This document shows positions 36,984 to 49,400 of a DNA stretch of 64,000 bases, piece after piece. The notes under the pieces are model-generated. The model searched no databases. It had not been told where the DNA came from and saw only the letters and a program-made list of their open reading frames with translations. The stretch lies in the NCBI GenBank assembly GCA_036937835.1, contig CM072880.1, positions 11,290,501 to 11,354,500 of the forward strand, given 5' to 3'. The position numbers and the translations under genes are program-made. The first letter of the stretch is position 1, and every line of letters starts with the position of its first letter. The DNA comes from Pampus argenteus (Eukaryota > Chordata > Actinopteri > Scombriformes > Stromateidae).

Positions 36984-37721
36984 CAGCAGTCTTCACTGTG
37001 CCTGTGTTGTCCTATTCATTTGGCTCTACCCTGTGCATCTGTCATATGCCAGTCTGCATTCTCTCTAAATGATGATGGTGATGAAGCCAACACCTGGTTC
37101 TTCATCAGCAACGCTACAGATTACTCTGTTGGGCCATTCAAGCATTTTATGTGGTTTGGCTTTTCATTTGTTTCCTAGCTGACTACCAACAGAGGGGGAA
37201 ATGAATGTGTTACATTAGTAGGTGGGTGTCTTTCACACACACAACCTTCACTATCTGCTTTCAGTATAAATATTACAGTACATCTGGTTTCAATGAGAAA
37301 AAAAAATATAATACAATCCAGTACATGGATGATCATTACCCAAGAGAGCCGTGCCTGTCTTATCATATTCACTGTTTATCGTACACTTGTGCCTGTTCAA
37401 CAGCAAAGCTCGTTTGATGTGCAATACTGTTCTGACAGGAGCTGGGATATTTGTCTTAATGTTTCTCATTTCATTCATAAAGCTTGATTACAGTTGTAAA
37501 TATATAGATACAGGACAGTTCAAACACAAGTTCCTATTTTTTGGTTTTGATAATCAAGGACACTCGTGTAGAGCGAAATATATTTTAACACAGTGTTATT
37601 CTGCGTATAAAGACCAGGGGCATGAAAATCTGATCTTCTGTTTTAGTGCTTGCAAACCCAATAGGCCAAACCGAGGGAATATCGATGTGTTTGAGAAGCC
37701 TTTTGTCCTTGATGATCATTT

Positions 37722-37728
<7 letters not shown>

Positions 37729-37752
<24 letters not shown>
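37729..37752. repeat. (GT)n microsatellite
   Basis: GT run of 12 units. Confidence 0.9.
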
Positions 37753-37994
37753 CACTGCCAAAGCTTGGTGTGAAATGACAGACACTTGCCAGCTCAGCAG
37801 GAGTTAGCTGAATGTGTCTCTCTCTGTGATCCTGATAGAGGCCCAGATATTACAGTCTTCACTTCCAAGCGGGAAACCTAACACTGGGCCAATTAGTAAT
37901 TTGGTATTTCATAAAATTTGGCAGCTTGTGTGATGACAAACTGACAAAGAAGATGACAATCTTTTCTCCTCCAGGGACCCTTTGGCAGTAGAGC

Positions 37995-37998
<4 letters not shown>

Positions 37999-38027
<29 letters not shown>
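37999..38027. repeat. (CA)n microsatellite
   Basis: CA run of about 14 units, complementary to the GT run about 250 bases to its left. Confidence 0.9.
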
Positions 38028-38029
<2 letters not shown>

Positions 38030-38719
38030 AGGACTGAAGTTTTTCTTCCATAGCAAAGTTACAAGTGTTGCACAGATTGGGAGAACATAATTCAATTGAA
38101 AACAGAAAATTACTTTGGACGCTTTGCTGTTTGGCTTCAGTAGATTCAGTTTTCACACTTAGTACAAAATAGGGGCAAATATTTTCTTCGAGGCAGTTTT
38201 ATGACAAGCCACTTTGCTTAACTACTGTTTTTATATGATTGATGAGCAGTGAAACAATCCATTAGAGGTTGAGAGGTCAAAACATTACTTTGCCATTATA
38301 TATATATATACCTTTGATCTGCAGCGCACAGCACCGCTTCATCGCTGTGGAAACGACTGTTCTCTTGCAGCTCCCTGAAAGGTCATTATGGGATGGGAAA
38401 GCCCAGTTGACCCAAGGCAAAGTACATCATTTGTCTTTTAGCACCAGGAGAACACACCTAACAAATCAGGCTGACCCCTGTTAGAATGCTGCTGAGGGTT
38501 TTAGCCATTTTTCAAAGCCACATAGGAATTTACCATCTACTGAAGTCAGCTGTTTTTTGTTGTTTTTTTTATTGTTTTGGACAAACATTTTTTCTTCTTA
38601 TACCAATGACTTTTGGTGGTACGTCTTTAGCAAGGCCATGAGATGACAAAATGTGAATGTGTGGAAATCTCTCCTTCATGTTCCTTTACAAAGTGAAGGA
38701 ACCCTGCCACACCGACATT

Positions 38720-38745
38720 ACACACACACACACACACACACACAC
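38720..38745. repeat. (CA)n microsatellite
   Basis: CA run of about 12 units. Confidence 0.9.
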
Positions 38746-38850
38746 CCCACCTGGCAACCTAGTCCATCCAACCTTTTGCTCTCATATGGCTGCTGCCCTT
38801 CCTAATAAATAATAGGAGGTGTCTAGAGCTCATCATTCCAGCAAATAGGC

Positions 38851-38916
38851 TGCAATATAATATGCAGTCCACTTCAGATAGGTTGCTATATAATATGTGG
38901 TCCGACCTCAGATAGC
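38851..38916 (+). repeat. Two diverged tandem copies of a 33-bp unit
   Basis: TGCAATATAATATGCAGTCC then ACTTCAGATAG is followed 33 bases later by TGCTATATAATATGTGGTCC then GACCTCAGATAG. The copies are about 80% alike by eye, which suggests an old duplication. Confidence 0.75.
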
Positions 38917-38967
38917 CACAGTGGGAGGGGCTGGCAGCCCATTTGTTATGGGTGCAATTGGTTCAGT

Positions 38968-38999
38968 CGGGGCAGCAAGGTGGCTAGGTGAGGGGTACA
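38968..38999 (+). repeat. Possible tRNA-like repeat head fragment
   Basis: GGGGCAGCAAGGTGGCTAGG recalls the GGGCAGCACGGTGGCTCAGTGG head common to a widespread fish repeat. Only about 25 bases match and no B-box follows, so this could be chance. Confidence 0.25.
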
Positions 39000-39059
39000 G
39001 ACACACACGCACATGCATAGTCGTTGGCTAAATAGGAGACACATTCACATAAGCAAACG

Positions 39060-39120
39060 TGTTTTCTTAGATGAGGGTTAGATGAGAAGATTGACACTAC
39101 TCTCATGTTTGTACGCTAAA
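39060..39120 (+). repeat. Fragment of a short TIR-type fish repeat
   Basis: GGTTAGATGAGAAGATTGAC at 39075-39094 and CTCTCATGTTTGTACGCTAA through ATATGAAGCTTC closely match the left-central part of the family I recall for the 314-bp element at 56802. Neither terminal inverted repeat is present, so this is a truncated copy. Confidence 0.6.
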
Positions 39121-40135
39121 TATGAAGCTTCTTTTTGTCGTTCTTTACTAAAAAACGGACACTTCTCGACACGCATTGTGCACATGTCAGAGACCGAATC
39201 CAATCCCAAATAAAGCGGACAATAAAAAACAACACATGCAACAACTTAAAAACTAAGACTACAGAACAGATGACATCTGTGGTTACGTGCAAACAATCCG
39301 ACGTCATCACGAGGAAGAAATAGATGCAAAATCGCAAACGAGGCATTCAGAGCAGACTGCAACCCACGATTTCGATCGTCATCCAGCATCTTAAAAGTAT
39401 ACAAATTACGTCAAACATATTATGTCTCCTTAAAAAATACTCTTTCTCTATCTCTGTCCTTTTTCCATGCATTTATTCCTTCCGTCCCCATTAGATTTTA
39501 TTTTTCTTCCTTCCTTCCCTCTCCATAGCAGCCCCCTCCCCCCACCCCTTCTTCCTCCTCCTACCTCAGACTCATTACACCCCACCCACCCATACCCCTA
39601 GACTCTGTGAGAAACTCTCGCCATATAAAATGATGGCCATCTGCTAAGCTGAGCCACGCTTCCCAAAAAGCCCCGGGGCTAGATGTTTATCTGTCGTCCC
39701 CCTCTCAAACTCCTTTTAAGGATGCAAAACATATCAGCGATCATCGCAGCTACAATTAGCACAGGTGCTGCTGAGCTGTAAAGTGATCAGGAGAAATGGG
39801 AGAAAACATAATTGAAGTGGATTAGAGCGGAGAGGTGGGAGGGGGGGAAAAAAATGAAATATAAATTCTGGAGGCTTGGACAGCGGCCCTTCTCCTTACT
39901 GCTGTTTGAAATTCACTGTGCTGTGATTAAAATTGGTGCAGAGCGGTGGCGGGAATCCTGGCAAGGAGTTTTGGTTTTTAACAGCTGTTTAGTGTTTTTC
40001 TACCCCATTGTTTTTGTGAATGTGGTCCTGTCAGGTTGACATATGGAGTTAGATAGTGTGATTGTGCATTGTATAACCAGGATCAGGGCTTTTTATACAT
40101 GTATTTTTTCAGTTTCACCCAAGGAGTTTGTACCA

Positions 40136-40137
<2 letters not shown>

Positions 40138-40166
<29 letters not shown>
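40138..40166. repeat. (GT)n microsatellite
   Basis: GT run of about 14 units, the left arm of a GT/CA inverted pair with 40331-40355. Confidence 0.9.
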
Positions 40167-40168
<2 letters not shown>

Positions 40169-40330
40169 CTCTGTGAGTACTGTGCATTTGTGCTACAATA
40201 AGGAGTCTAACATATGACAAACCAAACCTTTCTATATTTGATTTGACAGCGTTTATTGACAACATGGCGGCAAACACGTGTACACACATGCAAACACACA
40301 TGCAGTGTTCATACTGTACAGACACGAGTG

Positions 40331-40355
40331 CACACACACACACACACACACACAC
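40331..40355. repeat. (CA)n microsatellite
   Basis: CA run of about 12 units, the right arm of the inverted pair. Confidence 0.9.
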
Positions 40356-41385
40356 CATTTCTGTAAAGACTCCGGTAGCTCGAGCGGGGCCGAAATATTC
40401 TGCAGCAGTCACTCATGAAGAGAAATTCTTAATAATAAATATCCAGCCAATAATGAATGTGCTGCTGGCTGCAGTTGTCTTGGGGGCATAATATCTAATT
40501 TCCTCCCAATGTTTCATATCCCTACTCCTGCATGTCGACACAGTCCATCATTACACTCCAATGCAGGTTCCTATCACTTTTATTTATTTTTCAAATCAAT
40601 ATATAAATCAAAGCCTGGACAGATGAGATCCAATAAATTACCGGATGCCGGACAAATGTAGAATGTTAACCGTGTACCGGGAGAGAAGATTCCCATGGGT
40701 GCCACCTGGTCTGCACTGTGTGCTGGACGGAAAACTGCTAAATGTCATATTAAATCATGATTAATCATTACTCAATGCTTTTTTTTTAATATGAGTGGAA
40801 AAGCTCATCTTAACTACATCCAAGGCCTTATCTGAATACGTTTCATAAGATTGTGAGTATCTTCATGGATGTTCTTCTGTAGCTTACCTCATATCTTATT
40901 TTGTTCATATTTGAAAAAAAAAAATAAACACACACATGGATTAGACAAGACAAGTTGATTATGTTGATTAAGTTAAAACTGAATTGGAAAAGACAGCTTT
41001 CACACTATATCTCTCTTTGCTACATCCTGGTGGTGAGGGATCTCATTTTGCATCCCTTCCCACCAGTCATTCATTTAAATTGAACTCGGGGATGCAAAGG
41101 AGAGCGACGGAGCGCTGATCCTCACCAGCCACAGTGTGTGAGTCACCTCCCCTTCTATTCCAAGCTCAGCCACACGGAAAAAGAGGAAGGTAAGTCGGAG
41201 AAGGGGAAGAAACGGGGGCAAGAGGATAGAGAACCAGGTGAAATAGAGCATAGAGAACAGGGGAGTCAGCCTCATAAACCCGCAGCTGCCATGTTGAACA
41301 ATTCTCAGTGCGGACTCACATAGGTGCAGGGGACTAACCAGTCAGCTCGGGCGCAGACCATAACGTGAAGGGCGGGCTCAGAGGG

Positions 41386-41409
41386 CACACACACACACAC
41401 ACACACACT
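41386..41409. repeat. (CA)n microsatellite
   Basis: CA run of about 12 units. Confidence 0.9.
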
Positions 41410-43165
41410 CAGAGCTATACCTGAGCATGGCAATCATCGCTATCAGGGAATATGCTACCATCAGGCCCAATAACATCAGAGTGCACCTTAGTGCTGACAC
41501 CACATGACATGCATATGTGCGGAGGCAGCGTGAGGTGACGCTGGGCCAGGCAGCAGTAGGGGCTTGAAGGAGATTCCCACTGACAGTGGTCCGGTCGGGG
41601 GGAGAGGAGACCTCCACTGCAAACTGAAACAACAGGCTACATCTTCACTACACGGTAGGAACACAAAGAGCAAAGCTGAGTCGTATGGCTACTGAGAATG
41701 AAAGACATAATTCAAAACATGCAGTATTCATATTCACACATACACATTATATTACAAACATACGTACAAACATTTTCAATGTCAAAATATTAAAGAAGTA
41801 AGATACAGACACATTTGGTTCAAATCGTCACTATAGGAAGTAGAGTAGGGTGTATGAGAATAGTTCAGTTTTATTCAAAGAGAGTATTCATAAAATAAGG
41901 TAAAAGAAATTTCTGATCAAACATTACAAGATCGGATACCGAACCTCCAACCGCGTGACGCTTCACATACAGCGTCTTTTAACGCTACACTGGGAAACAA
42001 GATCTCATTTAAAAACAATAGCAAAGCAGAAGGCAGTTGTTCTACTATGGAGAATATAAAGAATAAGTAATCCAGTTGTCTGCAGTGCCCAAACGCAAAG
42101 CAATTTAACGCATCAGTGGTAGCCGCCTATTAATTTCCTGTAGAAGGAGTGAAGGGGGAGCCTGGGAGCACTGATTGGAGGGACAACACAGCCACATCAT
42201 GTATCACTTCAGTGCCAAACAAGACACACACACACACTTCGCAAATAAATGCATAAATGCACGCTCACACACACACATGCATTTCACACAAGCAAACGCA
42301 TGCAATGTTATAATTGTAATCATGCTGTTTGTTTTCCCACAATGTCAGTGGTTGCATGGGAACGAGGTGGCACTATATGCTTAATGATAGTGAATTAATA
42401 AGGTAAGCCTACAGATAGAGAGGCCCATATGTGACTCTTGTCCTTAGGGTGTCGCATCAATAATAGGTCCCCCAGGCTGGCCGTCCTCGCTCCCCGTTTC
42501 TCCTATGCATTCGCTGGAAATCCCAGTTAATTAGGTACCCAGCTTTTGACCCCTCCCCTGCTTCCCAAATAACTAAAGAGGGCGTGGTAGCACCAATATC
42601 TCTGGCACTGATCCACAACAACACTACCTCTTTCACTATGGGGGAGGAAGAAAGGGAGGGGGGGGGGGGACTCGGAGCACTATAAATCCAGAGGTATTTG
42701 GACGCGGGCCACTATTGGTCCCAAACGACCACTGTGGTGGCAGCAAGCATGCAGGGGCCACAGCCAAGAAACCCCAAATATATGCTTTTGAATCCATAAA
42801 CGCTGAACTTTTTTTTTTCTTACTCTAATGTGTTGCTTTAATTTTGACATATATCAGGGTATCATATGTCCCTATAACTCAAAACACGATTTCCTTCTCA
42901 AAATTGTTTCCTTAAAGTTTTAAATGTTTTGCCAAAACAATTCAATGTATCAGTGATGTAGCAATTTACCATCCATGGTAGAAAAAAAAAGAGAAACACT
43001 GTCTCTCCGCCACTCTGCTAGCTATTCATTTGACCTGTCTCATAGAATCAGTGTGTTTTGTTTGATGCATGGTTTTTCATTATCACTATGGCCCATCATT
43101 ACTTTCCTCTTATTATAGTCTGGGGGACATTCGAGACAGTTCAGAAGAGCTGTGGATGAGGGACA

Positions 43166-43190
43166 ACACACACACACACACACACACACA
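43166..43190. repeat. (CA)n microsatellite
   Basis: CA run of about 12 units. Confidence 0.9.
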
Positions 43191-43499
43191 GTAATTTCTT
43201 TCTTTTGGGGGAGAAAAAAAAATGTGCCCCACAGACATAATGTCTGTGTTTTCCTGCAATTAATTAATGGGTCCCCAGCTAGTTAGCAGTAGGCAGCACT
43301 TGTTTCACCGTGGCGACTGAGAGAGGGCGAAAGGGGTTGGAGCCAGGCTCGCTTTGGTTGCTGCAGGCTTTTAGTTGTGAGCCACTGGATTTGGACTATT
43401 TTTAACGAAATCCTTTTATGGATAGATAAATCTGATTTTATGCAAGAAGAGTCTCCTGGGTTTCAATTAACTGGGGGTCACGCTGCAGATCTATCACAA

Positions 43500-43580
43500 A
43501 AAGAAAGAGAGAAGGGGAGAGAAAAAGAAAGGGGGAGAGGAAAAGATAGACGAGGAAGAGAAAGGGAAGAGGAAAGCCTT
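43500..43580. repeat. Purine-rich low-complexity tract
   Basis: About 80 bases of nearly pure A and G without a strict repeat unit. Confidence 0.75.
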
Positions 43581-44331
43581 TAATTAATACGGTCTAATTA
43601 AACATTTGTGAAATGCGTTATCTGAACTGTTTTTTGCTTCTTTTTTTTCCCACAATTTGCATTGGTTGTCTAAGTGTTTGCTTGTCCCAACCACCCCCCC
43701 ACTCCTAAAAGTTGTTTTTTGGTTACATCATGGTTGTTAATAATGCAAAAGATGCTTTGGAGTTCCTTTTAAGTGCAGTTTGTCTTTCCATAATTGAGGA
43801 TTCAAAGAAAATTGGTAATTGGGAATGCTATGTTTCACGCATTTCAACAAGAGTCCTCTGGGTTCCTCTTGAAAACATTTGACCGAGTGCAAAGATTTGG
43901 TGGCAATGGGGAGGGAGGTGGTGGGCACACTTCCACGGGAGACTCTGGAAACTAATTTGATTCCTAAAACATGCAAGATGACAGCTTCCCGCTGCACGGC
44001 GGAGGTAGACTTGACTTTGAATCATGACACATTGTTTAATCACGGGCCACGAGGCATGGCAAGTCGCTAGACCTGAGGAGAGTCACATAAAGAGTGTCAA
44101 GCATGCAGGGTGAGAGATAGAGAGACACAGAGAAAGGGTGAGAAAATCCATAACAGATTAAACAGTGTTTGGTCAAAACGCACAGCATGATATGTGCACC
44201 TATCACCTTAGCGCTTTCTCTGTCTCACTGCAATGCATATTTCTTCCCAGCCGTCTGCTCTCTCATTGTTAAACTACCCACGGGGCACTTCTTAATGTGA
44301 AGTTGATCTCAGGTTATAGTCGCTTACACAT

Positions 44332-44332
44332 G

Positions 44333-44361
<29 letters not shown>
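44332..44361. repeat. (CA)n microsatellite
   Basis: CA run of 15 units. Confidence 0.9.
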
Positions 44362-44365
<4 letters not shown>

Positions 44366-44549
44366 TCCACCCAGCGTACTCCACCCCCATTGCTGCGATG
44401 ACATTTCTCTTCCCATTCAATTCCCAGCGTGTGCAGCAGTAGCAAAGCGTATTATGTCCATCTTTTTTTCTCTCTCTCTTTCTTTGCATAGTGGGGGGAA
44501 TGATTCAGTTCATCAGAGCATGGTAATATGCTCGTATACGTTTGGCTGA

Positions 44550-44554
<5 letters not shown>

Positions 44555-44582
<28 letters not shown>
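44555..44582. repeat. (CA)n microsatellite
   Basis: CA run of about 14 units, about 190 bases right of the previous one. Confidence 0.9.
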
Positions 44583-45252
44583 GCGGACCAGTACAGGTTT
44601 ATACGACAATATAAACCAAACGTGATAACATAGCCAACACATACAATAGCCATATATTCACGCGCAAAAGTTAACAAACTCAAGTGTCAAATCATTTGGT
44701 GATGGTGAAAATGTATCCACAATGCTCACAAAATAATATAAATCATGATATATTCCTCTTCCCTACTTTTACCACATTTAATAATAAAAACATATTGGTA
44801 TCACTAACAGTATCGGTGATTCTGGCTCTGGTATTATTTGGTATTAGTTTGAAACCTGCGTCTTTCTGGTGTCACCCAACCGCACCCCAGCCAGGTGGTT
44901 GGTGTGTACACAAAAGAGGAGGCAAAACACCAAAGTCACTTTCTGTGTGACACAGAAAGGTAACTTACTGACGCAAAGATGTGTCACTAAAATGTTTTCG
45001 GCTGCTCGACAATCCCCCCCGACTGATTTTGCCTCCTCTCGTTATGCTTTCTCCCCCGCCCCCCTCTATCTCTCTGTAGGGTCCTTACCTCCCCCTCCCC
45101 TTCTACCTCTCCTATATTAAGCTTGTCATTTCTGGTTCCAAGGTGCTCTAAGTGGCGGCAGTGCTAAGGTGCTAGTAGGGTGCTAGCAGGGTCTCCACTG
45201 AGCATGCCCAGAGAGTCAACCTAACTAATTAGAGATCCAACCTTGATGAGTA

Positions 45253-45324
45253 CTCTCTCTCTCTCTCTCTCTCTATTATACACACTCACACACATTCACA
45301 CACACACACTTTCTCTCTCTCTCC
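45253..45324. repeat. Compound (CT)n-(CA)n-(CT)n repeat
   Basis: A CT run of 11 units is followed by interrupted CA and a second CT run over about 70 bases. Confidence 0.85.
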
Positions 45325-45329
45325 ATAAG

Positions 45330-46110
45330 AGATGTGTATCTGGGCCCAGAAATTACTTAATATGATATATTAACATATTTCTGGCAGGAACGGCAGGAGG
45401 AGGGTGCTTGTTGGAGACAAATTATCCAAATTAATTTCTAATTTAAAATCCTATGCCTTTTATTATAAGCTGTGGGCACCCTTGGTAGGAGAGACACAGG
45501 GAGGAAGAGGGATGAAGGCAGATAGAGAGAGGAGTGAAGTCAAGGATGGAAGGATAGAAGGAGTAAAAAGAGGATGCTTTAATAACCTAGGCTGTTTTTT
45601 TTTGCCTACAAACCAAATGAATAAACTGGGGTAAGGGAGGATATGAAGACACGGGAAGGATTTAACTGTACACGGCTGAACTTGGCCCAGCTTAATTCAG
45701 GCATGAGAGAACATCCCCAGAGAGGACGAAGAGGAAAAATGGGTCCAAAAGTTTCAGACATACTTGGATCTTCTCTTTGCTCTAATTAGTGGCCTCGCAA
45801 AATTCACTAAGACTGAGAGAGAGAGGAGAAGCCAACAGCCACGACCATGGGTCAATCTTTGAGAAATTGTTTTGAGTCTGCACACAATAGCCCTGGGTGC
45901 TCATGGGAAATATAGGCCCGAAAGCATGTGTAGCCGTGTAGAATGGCACTGGGAGGTCTTCAGATGTTCAAAATGACCAATTAGACCGTCTTATTTTGGC
46001 CAGAAATAATGCCGCTATCGGACAACATGCCCCCCGTTCATAATTAATGCCTATTACTGAGGATTAGCTGCAATTCATTCTTTCAAGGGCTTAACAGCTA
46101 CAAACAGTTC
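45330..46110. other. Unique-sequence block, candidate conserved non-coding element
   Basis: Non-repetitive DNA with dense AT-core motifs: ATTACTTAATATGATAT near 45352, CCAAATTAATTTCTAATT near 45427, GACCAATTAGACCGTC near 45974 and TTCATAATTAATGCC near 46037. A purine stretch at 45490-45570 interrupts it. No open frame is convincing. Candidate enhancer by composition only. Confidence 0.35.
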
Positions 46111-46795
46111 AATGATTCATTGAATCACAAGGCGTGAATTTGAAAAGAATTCTCACATCACAGTCACAATAAAGTGCACCGCTGGTAAATGTGCATGTAA
46201 CATTGTGTAACAGGCGAGTGTTACACAATGGTACTTTGGTTTTAATAAAACAAAGCGACAGAGCCGCCGTGCCTCTGCTGAAGGTATTATTAGCCATTGT
46301 GGTATAATGATCGGAGTCCCCCTTCAACTGTCATACAAGTGCCAGTTTAGATTTAGTTTTACAGTGTGTTCACTCTCAAATTAAACATGAAGCAGGAGCT
46401 CTGGATGATGAGGTTCTGTCTGAAGCTATCCCGTTATGCATCTTATTCAAGATCATAAAATTCACGTCACAAATTGTTATCACGCCATGTTTTGCACTTT
46501 CTGAGGGCCATTTGCAGACAGAATTTGAACAGCAAATGTTTCCGACTTTAAAGAAGACGTCACAGGACAACAGGCGCTTCTATAGCACTTACATCAGCAT
46601 GTAAATAAATATGTGCATCAGTCATTATATTCCTTGTTAAGCCGTTTTCCACTGACGCAACGCTCGTCACACATGGACTTGTAACTGCATGTTTAATCAC
46701 CAATCTACCCAGGGGCCTACAGCTTGTTTCAACTAATATCAAATAATAGCACAACTCACCGTGTAATGAACAAACACCCACTTCCCTACACAAAG

Positions 46796-46822
46796 ACACA
46801 CACACACACACACACACACACA
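46796..46822. repeat. (CA)n microsatellite
   Basis: CA run of 13 units. Confidence 0.9.
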
Positions 46823-47932
46823 ATCTCGCTGCTACACCCTCCAAACATGGCGCCACAGCACAGCGGACGGGGACATGCGTCTTCTGTTTCTCTGCCCTCT
46901 GCATTTCAGTGGGGTTTTTTGCTGCAACTCTGGGTGCTGTGTTGGCTCGGAGAGAGGCACAGCGCTGTAATTAAAGACAGAGGGAGGAGGATGTTCGTTA
47001 GATGTAGTGTCCTCATTAGTGTAAGTTCCACCCGGAGGTGGTGCTGCAGAAACGGACACCTAATGAGACGCATATTGTAATGAAAGCGGGGGGAACCAAC
47101 AACCGCTCGAGTACAGGCATGGGCTCTTAAATTGGGGTCTGTGGAACGGCTTTGTTTGGTCTGATATGAAGTTAGTTCAAAATGTATAAATCTCTTGTAG
47201 TGTGTAAAATTCAATGTTTTAATGTGCATCAGTGCATTCAGACTGCGTTATGTGATGAGCACCAAGAATTTGGTGGGCAGAAAGAGAATATTCTATTTTC
47301 TCTTTCATTCCAATCTGTTCATTTAGACCTGAGATGATAAGCACTGCATTTGTATTCCATGGCAGGACACAAATCACAGTTACATACTGTAAGCAGCCAG
47401 CCATACAGACACTGTAGGGGCTCACCTGCCCTGTGGCAAAAGACGACTGTAGCTACTGTATCCTGCGCGCACACACAGACACACACACACACACACGCAT
47501 AGACAAACTGTCTCACAGCATGCTTCTCGCCACGAGTACTGTACAGGTAATCTCACTTAATCATCTCAGAGGTCACCGCAAAGTGAGGTGGGGCGATAAT
47601 TGCTGTGCTGAGCAGCGAAAAGTGAAGGATTGCAGGGAGAGAAAGAGGGAGAGGCAGAGGGAGGCCAAGATGAATAGTGCAAAGAAAGAGAGGGAGGACG
47701 GGAGAACAAAATAGAGATGGAGAGAAAGGGGTGAATGCGTGTGTGTGTGTCTGTGCTAGAGGGCAGATTCAGAGACAAAGCATACTGGCGCTGCAAGGAC
47801 AATTGTCAGCCCTGATGCTTAGACAGCCACATGACCAAAGAAAAATCTTCAAATCAATTATATGTAGTTAAACAGTATTGTCCTCGTTTGTGATGGCATA
47901 TTTTGCTGAAAATTATATTTTTACAAGCTTAC

Positions 47933-47960
47933 AAGAAAGAAAGAAAGAAAGAAAGAAAGA
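47933..47960. repeat. (AAAG)n tetranucleotide repeat
   Basis: AAGA/AAAG unit repeated about seven times. Confidence 0.9.
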
Positions 47961-48848
47961 GAGCAACAAGAGAGGAGAGCAGAATATAAACATGGAAGAA
48001 TAAGAATTGAGGAGAGGGAGAAACAGAGAGAGGGGAGTGACAACCTCTCTATCCCCGGAGGCTAACAGGCTGGCCTCCCTCGGCCTGTGACAGCCAACCA
48101 AACAGGTACACTGTGAGATGATTTAAGGCGATAATAACCTCCACTTTGGCGGATGGATGATGTCTCTCCTGTGGCTGCTGACGCTTAATGAATGAAACAT
48201 TAGTAAACACTACTAAAAACATGATTAGAGAGCCCCCCCTACCAACAGCAGGCGGACAGGAGAGAAGAAAAGATGAGTACGCAAATGTTTCTTCAGCACC
48301 AACCAGCACCACCACCCATAGATACACACATACCACCCTCCCCTCCCTCTGGTCCCTCTGACTGGATTGTACCAATTCTTCTTTATTCCTGCTCAGCACT
48401 TTTGAATAAAAGATGAAAGAGAGGAGAGGGGACCTCAGGAGGCGAATATGTATCCGTGTGCGTGTGTTTGTGCGTGTGTGTGGGTGTGTGTGGGTGTATG
48501 CCTGTGTGATTTCTTCTTCTGGGTCTTCTGGGGCTTGTTGCCACTAGACCAAATGATATGTGTACAGCAAGGTGTGCCACCTGCAGATATGCACAGTCCA
48601 TACAAAGTGGCTTTATATAGGCGATGAGACAAAGCTCTCCAGATGTGAGGTGAAGAGAGGCAAGGACTCGCTAAAATAAATACGCCCTGTCACTGCCCTA
48701 CCTCCTGTACCTGGCAGCCTCAGATAAGGAGTAATGGATTATACCCATGATTGCAATGTGCAGAATAAAGATTGTAATTTTTCAGTGGTTCTGGGAAAAA
48801 ATAAAAAATAAATCATGTTGTTTTCAATTACCTTTTGCATTATTTATT

Positions 48849-48905
48849 AAAGGATCAGTTCACCAAATTTACAAAACGACAGCTCTCGTTAGTAATAGTA
48901 AACTG
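48849..48905 (+). repeat. Possible interspersed repeat fragment
   Basis: AAAGGATCAGTTCACCAAAT then TTACAAAACGACAG resembles the start of a widespread fish repeat (AAGGATCAGTTCACCC and following) that I recall. The rest of the element is not recognisable. Confidence 0.45.
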
Positions 48906-49364
48906 ACACGGTAAGGTTTGTGGCTTATTTTATGTAACTGTGCCACTATTGATGGAAATACGTATTGCACAGTATGAACTTTTCAAATTGGGTTTTCTAA
49001 CTGCTTTCATCAGCACAAATGAATTTAAATGCGGCTCTATATTTGTGATATTTTTTATATTTTATGGCCAGTGCCAATGTTTTTCAAATTCTGTCTTTCT
49101 ACAGTATCTGCGTATGACAACTAAATCATGGTTAAGGTGAGGGAAAGATCACGGTTTGGGCAAATGAGCTATAATGTATGGTGTTGGGCAAAAAAAAATC
49201 ACAAACAATGTCCGTTCACATGATTGGTGTTTTTTACAGCTTAACACCATGGGTATGATGTATTGCTGAATCACTGTCAGCTTTTCCATGTTTTGGTTTA
49301 TCTTTACTGTGTCATGGCTTTGTATGCTCACATGCACAAACATACATTAACCTCAATGCCTTCT

Positions 49365-49366
<2 letters not shown>

Positions 49367-49399
<33 letters not shown>
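49367..49399. repeat. (CA)n microsatellite
   Basis: CA run of 16 units. Confidence 0.9.

Positions 49400-49400
<1 letters not shown>

Larger units (their letters stand above)
35844..36990 (+). other. slc35b3: slc35b3 3' untranslated region
   Basis: About 0.9-1.15 kb of non-coding sequence follows the stop codon and ends at one of two poly(A) signals. It holds a short C-run near 36408 and two GT repeats between the two signals. No further gene begins here. The exact cleavage sites are not visible. Confidence 0.7.
37010..38850. other. Downstream intergenic DNA beside slc35b3
   Basis: No supported gene. The stretch holds three GT/CA microsatellites, a short AT run (38297-38312) and unremarkable sequence. 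A 140-codon frame at 37351-37773 ends in a GT repeat and has no recognisable domain. Confidence 0.6.
39130..45240. other. Downstream intergenic DNA with candidate conserved blocks
   Basis: No supported gene. Unique, balanced-composition patches lie at about 39600-40060, 40380-40760, 42340-42560, 43220-43500 and 43740-44070. Several carry homeodomain cores (for example CAATTAATTAATGGG near 43256 and GTTAATTAGGTACC near 42526). They are separated by CA repeats and a G-run at 42658-42670. Regulatory function is inferred from appearance only. Confidence 0.45.

Noticed and set aside
37351..37773. 140-codon open frame on the + strand just after slc35b3
   Set aside because: It lies beyond the distal poly(A) signal, ends in a GT repeat (Cys/Val run) and has no known similarity.
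41817..41828. GGTTCAAATCG resembling a tRNA B-box
   Set aside because: It lacks the final CC and any cloverleaf pairing.
48294..48302. TTCAGCACC, left half of an REST/NRSF element
   Set aside because: The required right half (GGACAGC-type) is absent at the correct spacing.
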